64,000 nucleotides of DNA, taken from positions 15,737,992 through 15,801,991 of the forward strand of contig OY821746.1 in NCBI GenBank assembly GCA_963682055.1. The letters run 5' to 3'. Shown here piece after piece: positions 1 through 11,177 of the stretch. A model generated the notes under the pieces. It had not been told where the DNA came from, searched no databases, and saw only the letters and a program-made list of their open reading frames with translations. Both the position numbers and the translations under genes were made by a program. The stretch comes from Primula veris. Its lineage: Eukaryota; Streptophyta; Magnoliopsida; Ericales; Primulaceae. How positions within the stretch are numbered: position 1 is the first letter of the stretch; each line of letters begins with the position of its first letter.

Positions 1-120
1 TTTTTGGACTTTCAAATTTTCAAATTTTTATGCTTCCAAGTGGTTTTTATGGCTTATAACACACTTTTGGTTATTTTGAAGATTTTCTGAGAACATGAAA
101 ATTCTACGAAATTTTGATAA
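1..120. repeat. Exemplar of the long (120-bp) monomer
   Basis: This copy runs from TTTTTGGACT to GATAA, and the next copy starts at 121. It has a tandem CAAATTTT-CAAATTTT near its start, where the short class has one unit, which accounts for the 8-bp difference. It also carries the variant GGCTTATAAC...TTTTGGTTATTTTGAAGATTTTC, a recognisable subfamily ('GGTTA'). The subfamily is common in 1-17 kb, reappears near 20.3-20.6 kb, and then only from 46.8 kb onward. Long copies are mixed with short ones in HOR-specific orders. Confidence 0.95.
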
Positions 121-240
121 TTTTTGGACTTTCAAATTTTCAAATTTTTATGCTTCCAAGGGGTTTTTATGGCCTATAACAAACTTTTGTTGATTTTAAA
201 GAGTTTCTGAGAACATGAAAATTGTACGAAATTTATATAA

Positions 241-352
241 TATTTGGACTTTCAAATTTTTTTGCTTCCAAGTGGTTTTTATGGCCTATAACAGACTTTT
301 GTTGATTTTGAAGAGTTTCTGAGAACATGAAAATTCTACGAAATTTTGATGA
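241..352. repeat. Exemplar of the short (112-bp) monomer
   Basis: This copy begins TATTTGGACT and ends GATGA, with the next monomer starting at 353. It has a single CAAATTTTTTTGC block in place of the doubled CAAATTTT of the long class. It contains GGCC once (in ATGGCCTATAAC), one CpG (in CTACGA) and the AACAGACTTTTG variant. The short class is the most frequent type, especially after 17 kb. Confidence 0.95.
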
Positions 353-1736
353 TTTTTGGACTTTCAAATTTTTTTGCTTCCAAGTGGTTTTTATGGCCTA
401 TAACACACTTTTGTTGATTTTGAAGAGTTTCTGAGAACATGAAAATTCTACGAAATTTTGATAATTTTTGGACTTTCAAATTTTCAAATTTTTATGCTTC
501 CAAGTGGTTTTTATGGCTTATAACACACTTTTGGTTATTTTGAAGATTTTCTGAGAACATGAAAATTCTACGAAATTTTGATAATTTTTGGACTTTCAAA
601 TTTTCAAATTTTTATGCTTCCAAGGGGTTTTTATGGCCTATAACAGACTTTTGTTGATTTTTAAGAGTTTCTGAGAACATGAAAATTCTACGAAATTTTT
701 ATGATTTTTGGACTTTCAAATTGTTTTGCTTCCAAGTGGTTTTTATGGCCTATAACAGACTTTTGTTGATTTTGAAGAAATTCTGAGAACATGAAAATTC
801 TACGAAATTTTGATGATTTTTGGACTTTCAAATTTTTTTGCTTCCAAGTGGTTTTTATGGCCTATAACAGACTTTTGTTGATTTTGAAGAGTTTCTGAGA
901 ACATGAAAATTCTACGAAATTTTGATGATTTTTGGACTTTCAAATTTTTTTGCTTCCAAGTGGTTTTTATGGCCTATAACAGACTTTTGTTGATTTTGAA
1001 GAGTTTCTGAGAACATGAAAATTCTATGAAATTTTGATGATTTTTGGACTTTCAAATTTTCAAATTTTTTTGCTTCCAAGTGGTTTTTATGGCTTATAAC
1101 ACACTTTTGGTTATTTTGAAGATTTTCTGAGAACATGAAAATTCTACGAAATTTTGATAATTTTTGGACTTTCAAATTTTCAAATTTTTTTGCTTCCAAA
1201 TGGTTTTTATGGCCTATAACAAACTTTTGTTGATTTTGAAGAGTTTCTGAGAACATGAAAATTGTACGAAATTTATATAATATTTGGACTTTCAAATTTT
1301 TTTGCTTCCAAGTGGTTTTTATGGCCTATAACAGACTTTTGTTGATTTTGAAGAAATTCTGAGAACATGAAAATTCTACGAAATTTTGATGATTTTTGGA
1401 CTTTCAAATTTTTTTGCTTCCAAGTGGTTTTTATGGCCTATAACAGACTTTTGTTGATTTTGAAGAGTTTCTGAGAACATGAAAATTCTACGAAATTTTG
1501 ATGATTTTTGGACTTTCAAATTTTTTTGCTTCCAAGTGGTTTTTATGGCCTATAACAGACTTTTGTTGATTTTGAAGAGTTTCTGAGAACATGAAAATTC
1601 TATGAAATTTTGATGATTTTTGGACTTTCAAATTTTCAAATTTTTATGCTTCCAAGGGGTTTTTATGGCCTATAACACACTTTTGTTGATTTTGAAGAGT
1701 TTCTGAGAATATGAAAATTCTACGAAATTTTGATAA

Positions 1737-1812
1737 TTTCAAATTTATATAACACACTTTTGTTGATTTTGAAGAGTTTCTGAGAACATGAATATTCTAC
1801 GAAATTTTGATA
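1737..1812. repeat. Truncated 76-bp monomer, copy 1
   Basis: The copy reads TTTCAAATTTATATAACAC and then the normal second half, ending GATA. It lacks most of the first half of a monomer (GGACT, GCTTCC, GTGGTTTTTATGG). It also carries GAATATTC in place of GAAAATTC. Relative to the 120-bp form 44 bp are missing. The same junction recurs at four other places, so the deletion happened once and then spread. Confidence 0.92.
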
Positions 1813-2156
1813 TTTTTGGACTTTCAAATTTTCAAATTTTTTTGCTTCCAAGTGGTTTTTATGGCCTATAACAAACTTTTGTTGATTTTGAAGAGTTTCT
1901 GAGAACATGAAAATTGTACGAAATTTATATAATATTTGGACTTTCAAATTTTTTTGCTTCCAAGTGGTTTTTATGGCCTATAACACACTTTTGTTGATTT
2001 TGAAGATTTTCTGAGAACATGAAAATTCTACGAAATTTTGATGATTTTTGGACTTTCAAATTTTTTTGCTTCCAAGTGGTTTTTATGGCCTATAACAAAC
2101 TTTTGTTGATTTTGAAGAGTTTCTGAGAATATGAAAATTCTACGAAATTTTGATAA

Positions 2157-2232
2157 TTTCAAATTTATATAACACACTTTTGTTGATTTTGAAGAGTTTC
2201 TGAGAACATGAATATTCTACGAAATTTTGATA
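2157..2232. repeat. Truncated 76-bp monomer, copy 2
   Basis: Identical junction (GATAATTTCAAATTTATA) and identical GAATATTC change as the copy 420 bp upstream. It marks the start of the second unit of the local 420-bp duplication. Confidence 0.92.
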
Positions 2233-3976
2233 TTTTTGGACTTTCAAATTTTCAAATTTTTTTGCTTCCAAGTGGTTTTTATGGCCTATAACAAACTTTT
2301 GTTGATTTTGAAGAGTTTCTGAGAACATGAAAATTGTACGAAATTTATATAATATTTGGACTTTCAAATTTTTTTGCTTCCAAGTGGTTTTTATGGCCTA
2401 TAACACACTTTTGTTGATTTTGAAGATTTTCTGAGAACATGAAAATTCTACGAAATTTTGATGATTTTTGGACTTTCAAATTTTTTTGCTTCCAAGTGGT
2501 TTTTATGGCCTATAACACACTTTTGTTGATTTTGAAGAGTTTCTGAGAACATGAAAATTCTACGAAATTTTGATGATTTTTGGACTTTCAAATTTTCAAA
2601 TTTTTTTGCTTCCAAGTGGTTTTTATGGCCTATAACACAATTTTGTTGATTTTGAAGAGTTTCTGAGAACATGAAAATTCTACGAAATTTTGATAATTTT
2701 TGAACTTTCAAATTTTCAAATTTTTATGCTTCCAAGTGGTTTTTATGGCTTATAACACACTTTTGGTTATTTTGAAGATTTTCTGAGAACATGAAAATTC
2801 TACAAAATTTTGATGATTTTTGGACTTTCAAATTTTTTTGCTTCCAAGTGGTTTTTATGGCCTATAACACACTTTTGTTGATTTTGAAGAGTTTCTGAGA
2901 ACATGAAAATTCTACGAAATTTTGATAATTTTTGGACTTTCAAATTTTCAAATTTTTATGCTTCCAAGTGGTTTTTATGGCTTATAACACACTTTTGGTT
3001 ATTTTGAAGATTTTCTGAGAACATGAAAATTCTACGAAATTTTGATGATTTTTGGACTTTCAAATTTTTTTGCTTCCAAGTGGTTTTTATGGCCTATAAC
3101 AGACTTTTGTTGATTTTGAAGAGTTTCTGAGAACATGAAAATTCTATGAAATTTTGATGATTTTTGGACTTTCAAATTTTTTTGCTTCCAAGTGGTTTTT
3201 ATGGCCTATAACACACTTTTGTTGATTTTGAAGAGTTTCTGAGAACATGAAAATTCTACGAAATTTTGATAATTTTTGGACTTTCAAATTTTCAAATTTT
3301 TATGCTTCCAAGGGGTTTTTATGGCCTATAACAGACTTTTGTTGATTTTTAAGAAATTCTGAGAACATGAAAATTCTACGAAATTTTGATGATTTTTGGA
3401 CTTTCAAATTTTTTTGCTTCCAAGTGGTTTTTATGGCCTATAACAGACTTTTGTTGATTTTGAAGAGTTTCTGAGAACATGAAAATTCTACGAAATTTTG
3501 ATAATTTTTGGACTTTCAAATTTTCAAATTTTTATGCTTCCAAGTGGTTTTTATGGCCTATAACACAATTTTGTTGATTTTGAAGAGTTTCTGAGAACAT
3601 GAAAATTCTACGAAATTTTGATAATTTTTGAACTTTCAAATTTTCAAATTTTTATGCTTCCAAGTGGTTTTTATGGCTTATAACACACTTTTGGTTATTT
3701 TGAAGATTTTCTGAGAACATGAAAATTCTACGAAATTTTGATGATTTTTGGACTTTCAAATTTTTTTGCTTCCAAGTGGTTTTTATGGCCTATAACAGAC
3801 TTTTGTTGATTTTGAAGAGTTTCTGAGAACATGAAAATTCTATGAAATTTTGATGATTTTTGGACTTTCAAATTTTCAAATTTTTATGCTTCCAAGGGGT
3901 TTTTATGGCCTATAACACACTTTTGTTGATTTTGAAGAGTTTCTGAGAATATGAAAATTCTACGAAATTTTGATAA

Positions 3977-4052
3977 TTTCAAATTTATATAACACACTTT
4001 TGTTGATTTTGAAGAGTTTCTGAGAACATGAATATTCTACGAAATTTTGATA
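3977..4052. repeat. Truncated 76-bp monomer, copy 3
   Basis: Same junction and same internal substitution as the other truncated copies. The next one is exactly 2,860 bp downstream, which defines the spacing of the large HOR in this domain. Confidence 0.92.
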
Positions 4053-6836
4053 TTTTTGGACTTTCAAATTTTCAAATTTTTTTGCTTCCAAGTGGTTTTT
4101 ATGGCCTATAACAAACTTTTGTTGATTTTGAAGAGTTTCTGAGAACATGAAAATTGTACGAAATTTATATAATATTTGGACTTTCAAATTTTTTTGCTTC
4201 CAAGTGGTTTTTATGGCCTATAACACACTTTTGTTGATTTTGAAGATTTTCTGAGAACATGAAAATTCTACGAAATTTTGATGATTTTTGGACTTTCAAA
4301 TTTTTTTGCTTCCAAGTGGTTTTTATGGCCTATAACACACTTTTGTTGATTTTGAAGAGTTTCTGAGAACATGAAAATTCTACGAAATTTTGATAATTTT
4401 TGGACTTTCAAATTTTCAAATTTTTATGCTTCCAAGTGGTTTTTATGGCCTATAACACACTTTTGGTTATTTTGAAGATTTTCTGAGAACATGAAAATTC
4501 TACGAAATTTTGATAATTTTTGGACTTTCAAATTTTCAAATTTTTATGCTTCCAAGGGGTTTTTATGGCCTATAACAGACTTTTGTTGATTTTTAAGAGT
4601 TTCTGAGAACATGAAAATTCAACGAAATTTTTATGATTTTTGGACTTTCAAATTTTTTTGCTTCCAAGTGGTTTTTATGGCCTATAACAGACTTTTGTTG
4701 ATTTTGAAGAAATTCTGAGAACATGAAAATTCTACGAAATTTTGATGATTTTTGGACTTTCAAATTTTTTTGCTTCCAAGTGGTTTTTATGGCCTATAAC
4801 AGACTTTTGTTGATTTTGAAGAGTTTCTGAGAACATGAAAATTCTACGAAATTTTGATGATTTTTGGACTTTCAAATTTTTTTGCTTCCAAGTGGTTTTT
4901 ATGGCCTATAACAGACTTTTGTTGATTTTGAAGAGTTTCTGAGAACATGAAAATTCTATGAAATTTTGATGATTTTTGGACTTTCAAATTTTCAAATTTT
5001 TATGCTTCCAAGTGGTTTTTATGGCTTATAACACACTTTTGGTTATTTTGAAGATTTTCTGAGAACATGAAAATTCTACGAAATTTTGATAATTTTTGGA
5101 CTTTCAAATTTTCAAATTTTTATGCTTCCAAGGGGTTTTTATGGCCTATAACAAACTTTTGTTGATTTTAAAGAGTTTCTGAGAACATGAAAATTGTACG
5201 AAATTTATATAATATTTGGACTTTCAAATTTTTTTGCTTCCAAGTGGTTTTTATGGCCTATAACAGACTTTTGTTGATTTTGAAGAGTTTCTGAGAACAT
5301 GAAAATTCTACGAAATTTTGATGATTTTTGGACTTTCAAATTTTTTTGCTTCCAAGTGGTTTTTATGGCCTATAACACACTTTTGTTGATTTTGAAGAGT
5401 TTCTGAGAACATGAAAATTCTACGAAATTTTGATAATTTTTGGACTTTCAAATTTTCAAATTTTTATGCTTCCAAGTGGTTTTTATGGCTTATAACACAC
5501 TTTTGGTTATTTTGAAGATTTTCTGAGAACATGAAAATTCTACGAAATTTTGATAATTTTTGGACTTTCAAATTTTCAAATTTTTATGCTTCCAAGGGGT
5601 TTTTATGGCCTATAACAGACTTTTGTTGATTTTTAAGAGTTTCTGAGAACATGAAAATTCTACGAAATTTTTATGATTTTTGGACTTTCAAATTGTTTTG
5701 CTTCCAAGTGGTTTTTATGGCCTATAACAGACTTTTGTTGATTTTGAAGAGTTTCTGAGAACATGAAAATTCTATGAAATTTTGATGATTTTTGGACTTT
5801 CAAATTTTTTTGCTTCCAAGTGGTTTTTATGGCCTATAACACACTTTTGTTGATTTTGAAGAGTTTCTGAGAACATGAAAATTCTACGAAATTTTGATAA
5901 TTTTTGGACTTTCAAATTTTCAAATTTTTATGCTTCCAAGGGGTTTTTATGGCCTATAACAGACTTTTGTTGATTTTTAAGAAATTCTGAGAACATGAAA
6001 ATTCTACGAAATTTTGATGATTTTTGGACTTTCAAATTTTTTTGCTTCCAAGTGGTTTTTATGGCCTATAACAGACTTTTGTTGATTTTGAAGAGTTTCT
6101 GAGAACATGAAAATTCTACGAAATTTTGATAATTTTTGGACTTTCAAATTTTCAAATTTTTATGCTTCCAAGTGGTTTTTATGGCCTATAACACAATTTT
6201 GTTGATTTTGAAGAGTTTCTGAGAACATGAAAATTCTACGAAATTTTGATAATTTTTGAACTTTCAAATTTTCAAATTTTTATGCTTCCAAGTGGTTTTT
6301 ATGGCTTATAACACACTTTTGGTTATTTTGAAGATTTTCTGAGAACATGAAAATTCTACGAAATTTTGATGATTTTTGGACTTTCAAATTTTTTTGCTTC
6401 CAAGTGGTTTTTATGGCCTATAACACACTTTTGTTGATTTTGAAGAGTTTCTGAGAACATGAAAATTCTACGAAATTTTGATAATTTTTGGACTTTCAAA
6501 TTTTCAAATTTTTATGCTTCCAAGTGGTTTTTATGGCTTATAACACACTTTTGGTTATTTTGAAGATTTTCTGAGGACATGAAAATTCTACGAAATTTTG
6601 ATGATTTTTGGACTTTCAAATTTTTTTGCTTCCAAGTGGTTTTTATGGCCTATAACAGACTTTTGTTGATTTTGAAGAGTTTCTGAGAACATGAAAATTC
6701 TATGAAATTTTGATGATTTTTGGACTTTCAAATTTTCAAATTTTTATGCTTCCAAGGGGTTTTTATGGCCTATAACACACTTTTGTTGATTTTGAAGAGT
6801 TTCTGAGAATATGAAAATTCTACGAAATTTTGATAA

Positions 6837-6912
6837 TTTCAAATTTATATAACACACTTTTGTTGATTTTGAAGAGTTTCTGAGAACATGAATATTCTAC
6901 GAAATTTTGATA
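6837..6912. repeat. Truncated 76-bp monomer, copy 4
   Basis: Same truncated unit, 2,860 bp after copy 3 and in the same monomer context. The long monomer that follows carries a private A-to-T change (TTCAATTTTTTTTGC near 6,931). Confidence 0.92.
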
Positions 6913-7017
6913 TTTTTGGACTTTCAAATTTTCAATTTTTTTTGCTTCCAAGTGGTTTTTATGGCCTATAACAAACTTTTGTTGATTTTGAAGAGTTTCT
7001 GAGAACATGAAAATTGT

Positions 7018-9980
7018 ACGAAATTTATATAATATTTGGACTTTCAAATTTTTTTGCTTCCAAGTGGTTTTTATGGCCTATAACACACTTTTGTTGATTT
7101 TGAAGATTTTCTGAGAACATGAAAATTCTACGAAATTTTGATGATTTTTGGACTTTCAAATTTTTTTGCTTCCAAGTGGTTTTTATGGCCTATAACACAC
7201 TTTTGTTGATTTTGAAGAGTTTCTGAGAACATGAAAATTCTACGAAATTTTGATAATTTTTGGACTTTCAAATTTTCAAATTTTTATGCTTCCAAGTGGT
7301 TTTTATGGCTTATAACACACTTTTGGTTATTTTGAAGATTTTCTGAGAACATGAAAATTCTACGAAATTTTGATAATTTTTGGACTTTCAAATTTTCAAA
7401 TTTTTATGCTTCCAAGGGGTTTTTATGGCCTATAACAGACTTTTGTTGATTTTTAAGAGTTTCTGAGAACATGAAAATTCAACGAAATTTTTATGATTTT
7501 TGGACTTTCAAATTTTTTTGCTTCCAAGTGGTTTTTATGGCCTATAACAGACTTTTGTTGATTTTGAAGAAATTCTGAGAACATGAAAATTCTACGAAAT
7601 TTTGATGATTTTTGGACTTTCAAATTTTTTTGCTTCCAAGTGGTTTTTATGGCCTATAACAGACTTTTGTTGATTTTGAAGAGTTTCTGAGAACATGAAA
7701 ATTCTACGAAATTTTGATGATTTTTGGACTTTCAAATTTTTTTGCTTCCAAGTGGTTTTTATGGCCTATAACAGACTTTTGTTGATTTTGAAGAGTTTCT
7801 GAGAACATGAAAATTCTATGAAATTTTGATGATTTTTGGACTTCCAATTTTCAAATTTTTATGCTTCCAAGTGGTTTTTATGGCTTATAACACACTTTTG
7901 GTTATTTTGAAGATTTTCTGAGAACATGAAAATTCTACGAAATTTTGATAATTTTTGGACTTTCAAATTTTCAAATTTTTATGCTTCCAAGGGGTTTTTA
8001 TGGCCTATAACAAACTTTTGTTGATTTTAAAGAGTTTCTGAGAACATGAAAATTGTACGAAATTTATATAATATTTGGACTTTCAAATTTTTTTGCTTCC
8101 AAGTGGTTTTTATGGCCTATAACAGACTTTTGTTGATTTTGAAGAGTTTCTGAGAACATGAAAATTCTACGAAATTTTGATGATTTTTGGACTTTCAAAT
8201 TTTTTTGCTTCCAAGTGGTTTTTATGGCCTATAACACACTTTTGTTGATTTTGAAGAGTTTCTGAGAACATGAAAATTCTACGAAATTTTGATAATTTTT
8301 GGACTTTCAAATTTTCAAATTTTTATGCTTCCAAGTGGTTTTTATGGCTTATAACACACTTTTGGTTATTTTGAAGATTTTCTGAGAACATGAAAATTCT
8401 ACGAAATTTTGATAATTTTTGGACTTTCAAATTTTCAAATTTTTATGCTTCCAAGGGGTTTTTATGGCCTATAACAAACTTTTGTTGATTTTAAAGAGTT
8501 TCTGAGAACATGAAAATTGTACGAAATTTATATAATATTTGGACTTTCAAATTTTTTTGCTTCCAAGTGGTTTTTATGGCCTATAACACACTTTTGTTGA
8601 TTTTGAAGATTTTCTGAGAACATGAAAATTCTACGAAATTTTGATGATTTTTGGACTTTCAAATTTTTTTGCTTCCAAGTGGTTTTTATGGCCTATAACA
8701 CACTTTTGTTGATTTTGAAGAGTTTCTGAGAACATGAAAATTCTACGAAATTTTGATAATTTTTGGACTTTCAAATTTTCAAATTTTTATGCTTCCAAGT
8801 GGTTTTTATGGCTTATAACACACTTTTGGTTATTTTGAAGATTTTCTGAGAACATGAAAATTCTACGAAATTTTGATAATTTTTGGACTTTCAAATTTTC
8901 AAATTTTTATGCTTCCAAGGGGTTTTTATGGCCTATAACAGACTTTTGTTGATTTTTAAGAGTTTCTGAGAACATGAAAATTCAACGAAATTTTTATGAT
9001 TTTTGGACTTTCAAATTTTTTTGCTTCCAAGTGGTTTTTATGGCCTATAACAGACTTTTGTTGATTTTGAAGAAATTCTGAGAACATGAAAATTCTACGA
9101 AATTTTGATGATTTTTGGACTTTCAAATTTTTTTGCTTCCAAGTGGTTTTTATGGCCTATAACAGACTTTTGTTGATTTTGAAGAGTTTCTGAGAACATG
9201 AAAATTCTACGAAATTTTGATGATTTTTGGACTTTCAAATTTTTTTGCTTCCAAGTGGTTTTTATGGCCTATAACAGACTTTTGTTGATTTTGAAGAGTT
9301 TCTGAGAACATGAAAATTCTATGAAATTTTGATGATTTTTGGACTTTCAAATTTTCAAATTTTTATGCTTCCAAGTGGTTTTTATGGCTTATAACACACT
9401 TTTGGTTATTTTGAAGATTTTCTGAGAACATGAAAATTCTACGAAATTTTGATAATTTTTGGACTTTCAAATTTTCAAATTTTTATGCTTCCAAGGGGTT
9501 TTTATGGCCTATAACAAACTTTTGTTGATTTTAAAGAGTTTCTGAGAACATGAAAATTGTACGAAATTTATATAATATTTGGACTTTCAAATTTTTTTGC
9601 TTCCAAGTGGTTTTTATGGCCTATAACAGACTTTTGTTGATTTTGAAGAGTTTCTGAGAACATGAAAATTCTACGAAATTTTGATGATTTTTGGACTTTC
9701 AAATTTTTTTGCTTCCAAGTGGTTTTTATGGCCTATAACACACTTTTGTTGATTTTGAAGAGTTTCTGAGAACATGAAAATTCTACGAAATTTTGATAAT
9801 TTTTGGACTTTCAAATTTTCAAATTTTTATGCTTCCAAGTGGTTTTTATGGCTTATAACACACTTTTGGTTATTTTGAAGATTTTCTGAGAACATGAAAA
9901 TTCTACGAAATTTTGATAATTTTTGGACTTTCAAATTTTCAAATTTTTATGCTTCCAAGGGGTTTTTATGGCCTATAACA
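7018..9980. repeat. 1,503-bp 13-mer HOR, two copies
   Basis: Copy 1 spans about 7,018-8,520 and copy 2 about 8,521-9,980. The TTCAACGAAATTTTTATG marker lies at 7,481 and 8,984. The offset becomes 1,504 past the one-base deletion near 7,845 (CTTCCAATTTT instead of CTTTCAAATTTT), so the deletion is younger than the duplication or private to copy 1. The length fits 13 monomers, six of them long, minus one base. Confidence 0.8.
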
Positions 9981-11177
9981 GACTTTTGTTGATTTTTAAG
10001 AGTTTCTGAGAACATGAAAATTCTACGAAATTTTTATGATTTTTGGACTTTCAAATTGTTTTGCTTCCAAGTGGTTTTTATGGCCTATAACAGACTTTTG
10101 TTGATTTTGAAGAAATTCTGAGAACATGAAAATTCTACGAAATTTTGATGATTTTTGGACTTTCAAATTTTTTTGCTTCCAAGTGGTTTTTATGGCCTAT
10201 AACAGACTTTTGTTGATTTTGAAGAGTTTCTGAGAACATGAAAATTCTACGAAATTTTGATGATTTTTGGACTTTCAAATTTTTTTGCTTCCAAGTGGTT
10301 TTTATGGCCTATAACAGACTTTTGTTGATTTTGAAGAGTTTCTGAGAACATGAAAATTCTATGAAATTTTGATGATTTTTGGACTTTCAAATTTTCAAAT
10401 TTTTTTGCTTCCAAGTGGTTTTTATGGCTTATAACACACTTTTGGTTATTTTGAAGATTTTCTGAGAACATGAAAATTCTACGAAATTTTGATAATTTTT
10501 GGACTTTCAAATTTTCAAATTTTTTTGCTTCCAAATGGTTTTTATGGCCTATAACAAACTTTTGTTGATTTTGAAGAGTTTCTGAGAACATGAAAATTGT
10601 ACGAAATTTATATAATATTTGGACTTTCAAATTTTTTTGCTTCCAAGTGGTTTTTATGGCCTATAACAGACTTTTGTTGATTTTGAAGAAATTCTGAGAA
10701 CATGAAAATTCTACGAAATTTTGATGATTTTTGGACTTTCAAATTTTTTTGCTTCCAAGTGGTTTTTATGGCCTATAACAGACTTTTGTTGATTTTGAAG
10801 AGTTTCTGAGAACATGAAAATTCTACGAAATTTTGATGATTTTTGGACTTTCAAATTTTTTTGCTTCCAAGTGGTTTTTATGGCCTATAACAGACTTTTG
10901 TTGATTTTGAAGAGTTTCTGAGAACATGAAAATTCTATGAAATTTTGATGATTTTTGGACTTTCAAATTTTCAAATTTTTATGCTTCCAAGGGGTTTTTA
11001 TGGCCTATAACACACTTTTGTTGATTTTGAAGAGTTTCTGAGAATATGAAAATTCTACGAAATTTTGATAATTTCAAATTTATATAACACACTTTTGTTG
11101 ATTTTGAAGAGTTTCTGAGAACATGAATATTCTACGAAATTTTGATATTTTTGGACTTTCAAATTTTCAAATTTTTA
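9336..11177. repeat. Long duplication block, second copy
   Basis: Offset 9,335 bp from the window start: monomer starts 9,336, 9,576 and 11,072 correspond to 1, 241 and 1,737. The copy ends just inside the first monomer of the 1,864-bp HOR, so the junction lies close to a monomer boundary. Confidence 0.85.
11072..11147. repeat. Truncated 76-bp monomer, copy 5, at a domain boundary
   Basis: Same truncated unit, exactly 9,335 bp after copy 1 and inside the block that repeats the start of the window. It is the last one seen. The 1,864-bp HOR domain begins at the next monomer (11,148). Confidence 0.92.

Larger units (their letters stand above)
1..1842. repeat. Long duplication block, copy at the window start (partner at 9,336)
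   Basis: The same run of monomer variants, including the AAATTGTTTTGC copy near 720, the GAAGAAATTCTG copies and the truncated 76-bp unit, recurs at a constant 9,335-bp offset. Identity appears complete to about 1,842, where TTTTTTTGC here meets TTTTTATGC in the partner. The block probably extends to the left of the window. Roughly the first 0.72 kb is also repeated at about 4,973-5,700. Confidence 0.85.
1737..2576. repeat. 420-bp tandem duplication (76+120+112+112)
   Basis: Unit 1 is 1737-2156 and unit 2 is 2157-2576. Each is the truncated monomer, a long GTACG/TATATAAT monomer, a short GATTTTC monomer and another short monomer. The first 308 bp look identical. The fourth monomers differ (AACAAAC and GAATATG in unit 1, AACACAC and GAACATG in unit 2). 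Confidence 0.85.
3640..8470. repeat. 2,860-bp-spaced HOR (about 25 units including the truncated one)
   Basis: About 3,640-5,610 matches about 6,500-8,470 at an offset of 2,860. Shared markers include the truncated unit (3977/6837) and the rare TTCAACGAAATTTTTATG copy (4,621/7,481). Scattered differences are visible: GAGGACATG near 6,574, GGCC versus GGCT near 4,450/7,310, and a one-base loss near 7,845. A 700-bp stretch (about 3,070-3,770) also recurs at about 5,700-6,400 with offset 2,628. The 232-bp difference equals one long plus one short monomer inserted in the second copy. Confidence 0.8.

Noticed and set aside
96..120. CENP-B box
   Set aside because: The minus strand has TTCGTAGAATTTTCATG, matching the TTCGnnnnA half of the box, but the required CGGG half is absent (TTCA instead). 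No copy I read restores it.
1265..1285. TATATAAT in the GTACGAAATTTATATAAT copies as a TATA promoter
   Set aside because: It is a common monomer variant in AT-rich DNA repeated many times, with no gene downstream.
912..1295. 127-codon minus-strand open frame as a protein gene
   Set aside because: It is the reverse complement of the satellite read through consecutive in-frame monomers. An identical frame recurs at 10,247-10,630 because the block is duplicated. No promoter, intron or domain signal supports it.
1737..1812. Transposon insertion footprint or target-site duplication at the truncated unit
   Set aside because: The unit aligns fully to the monomer with sequence missing. There is no foreign sequence, terminal inverted repeat or flanking duplication.
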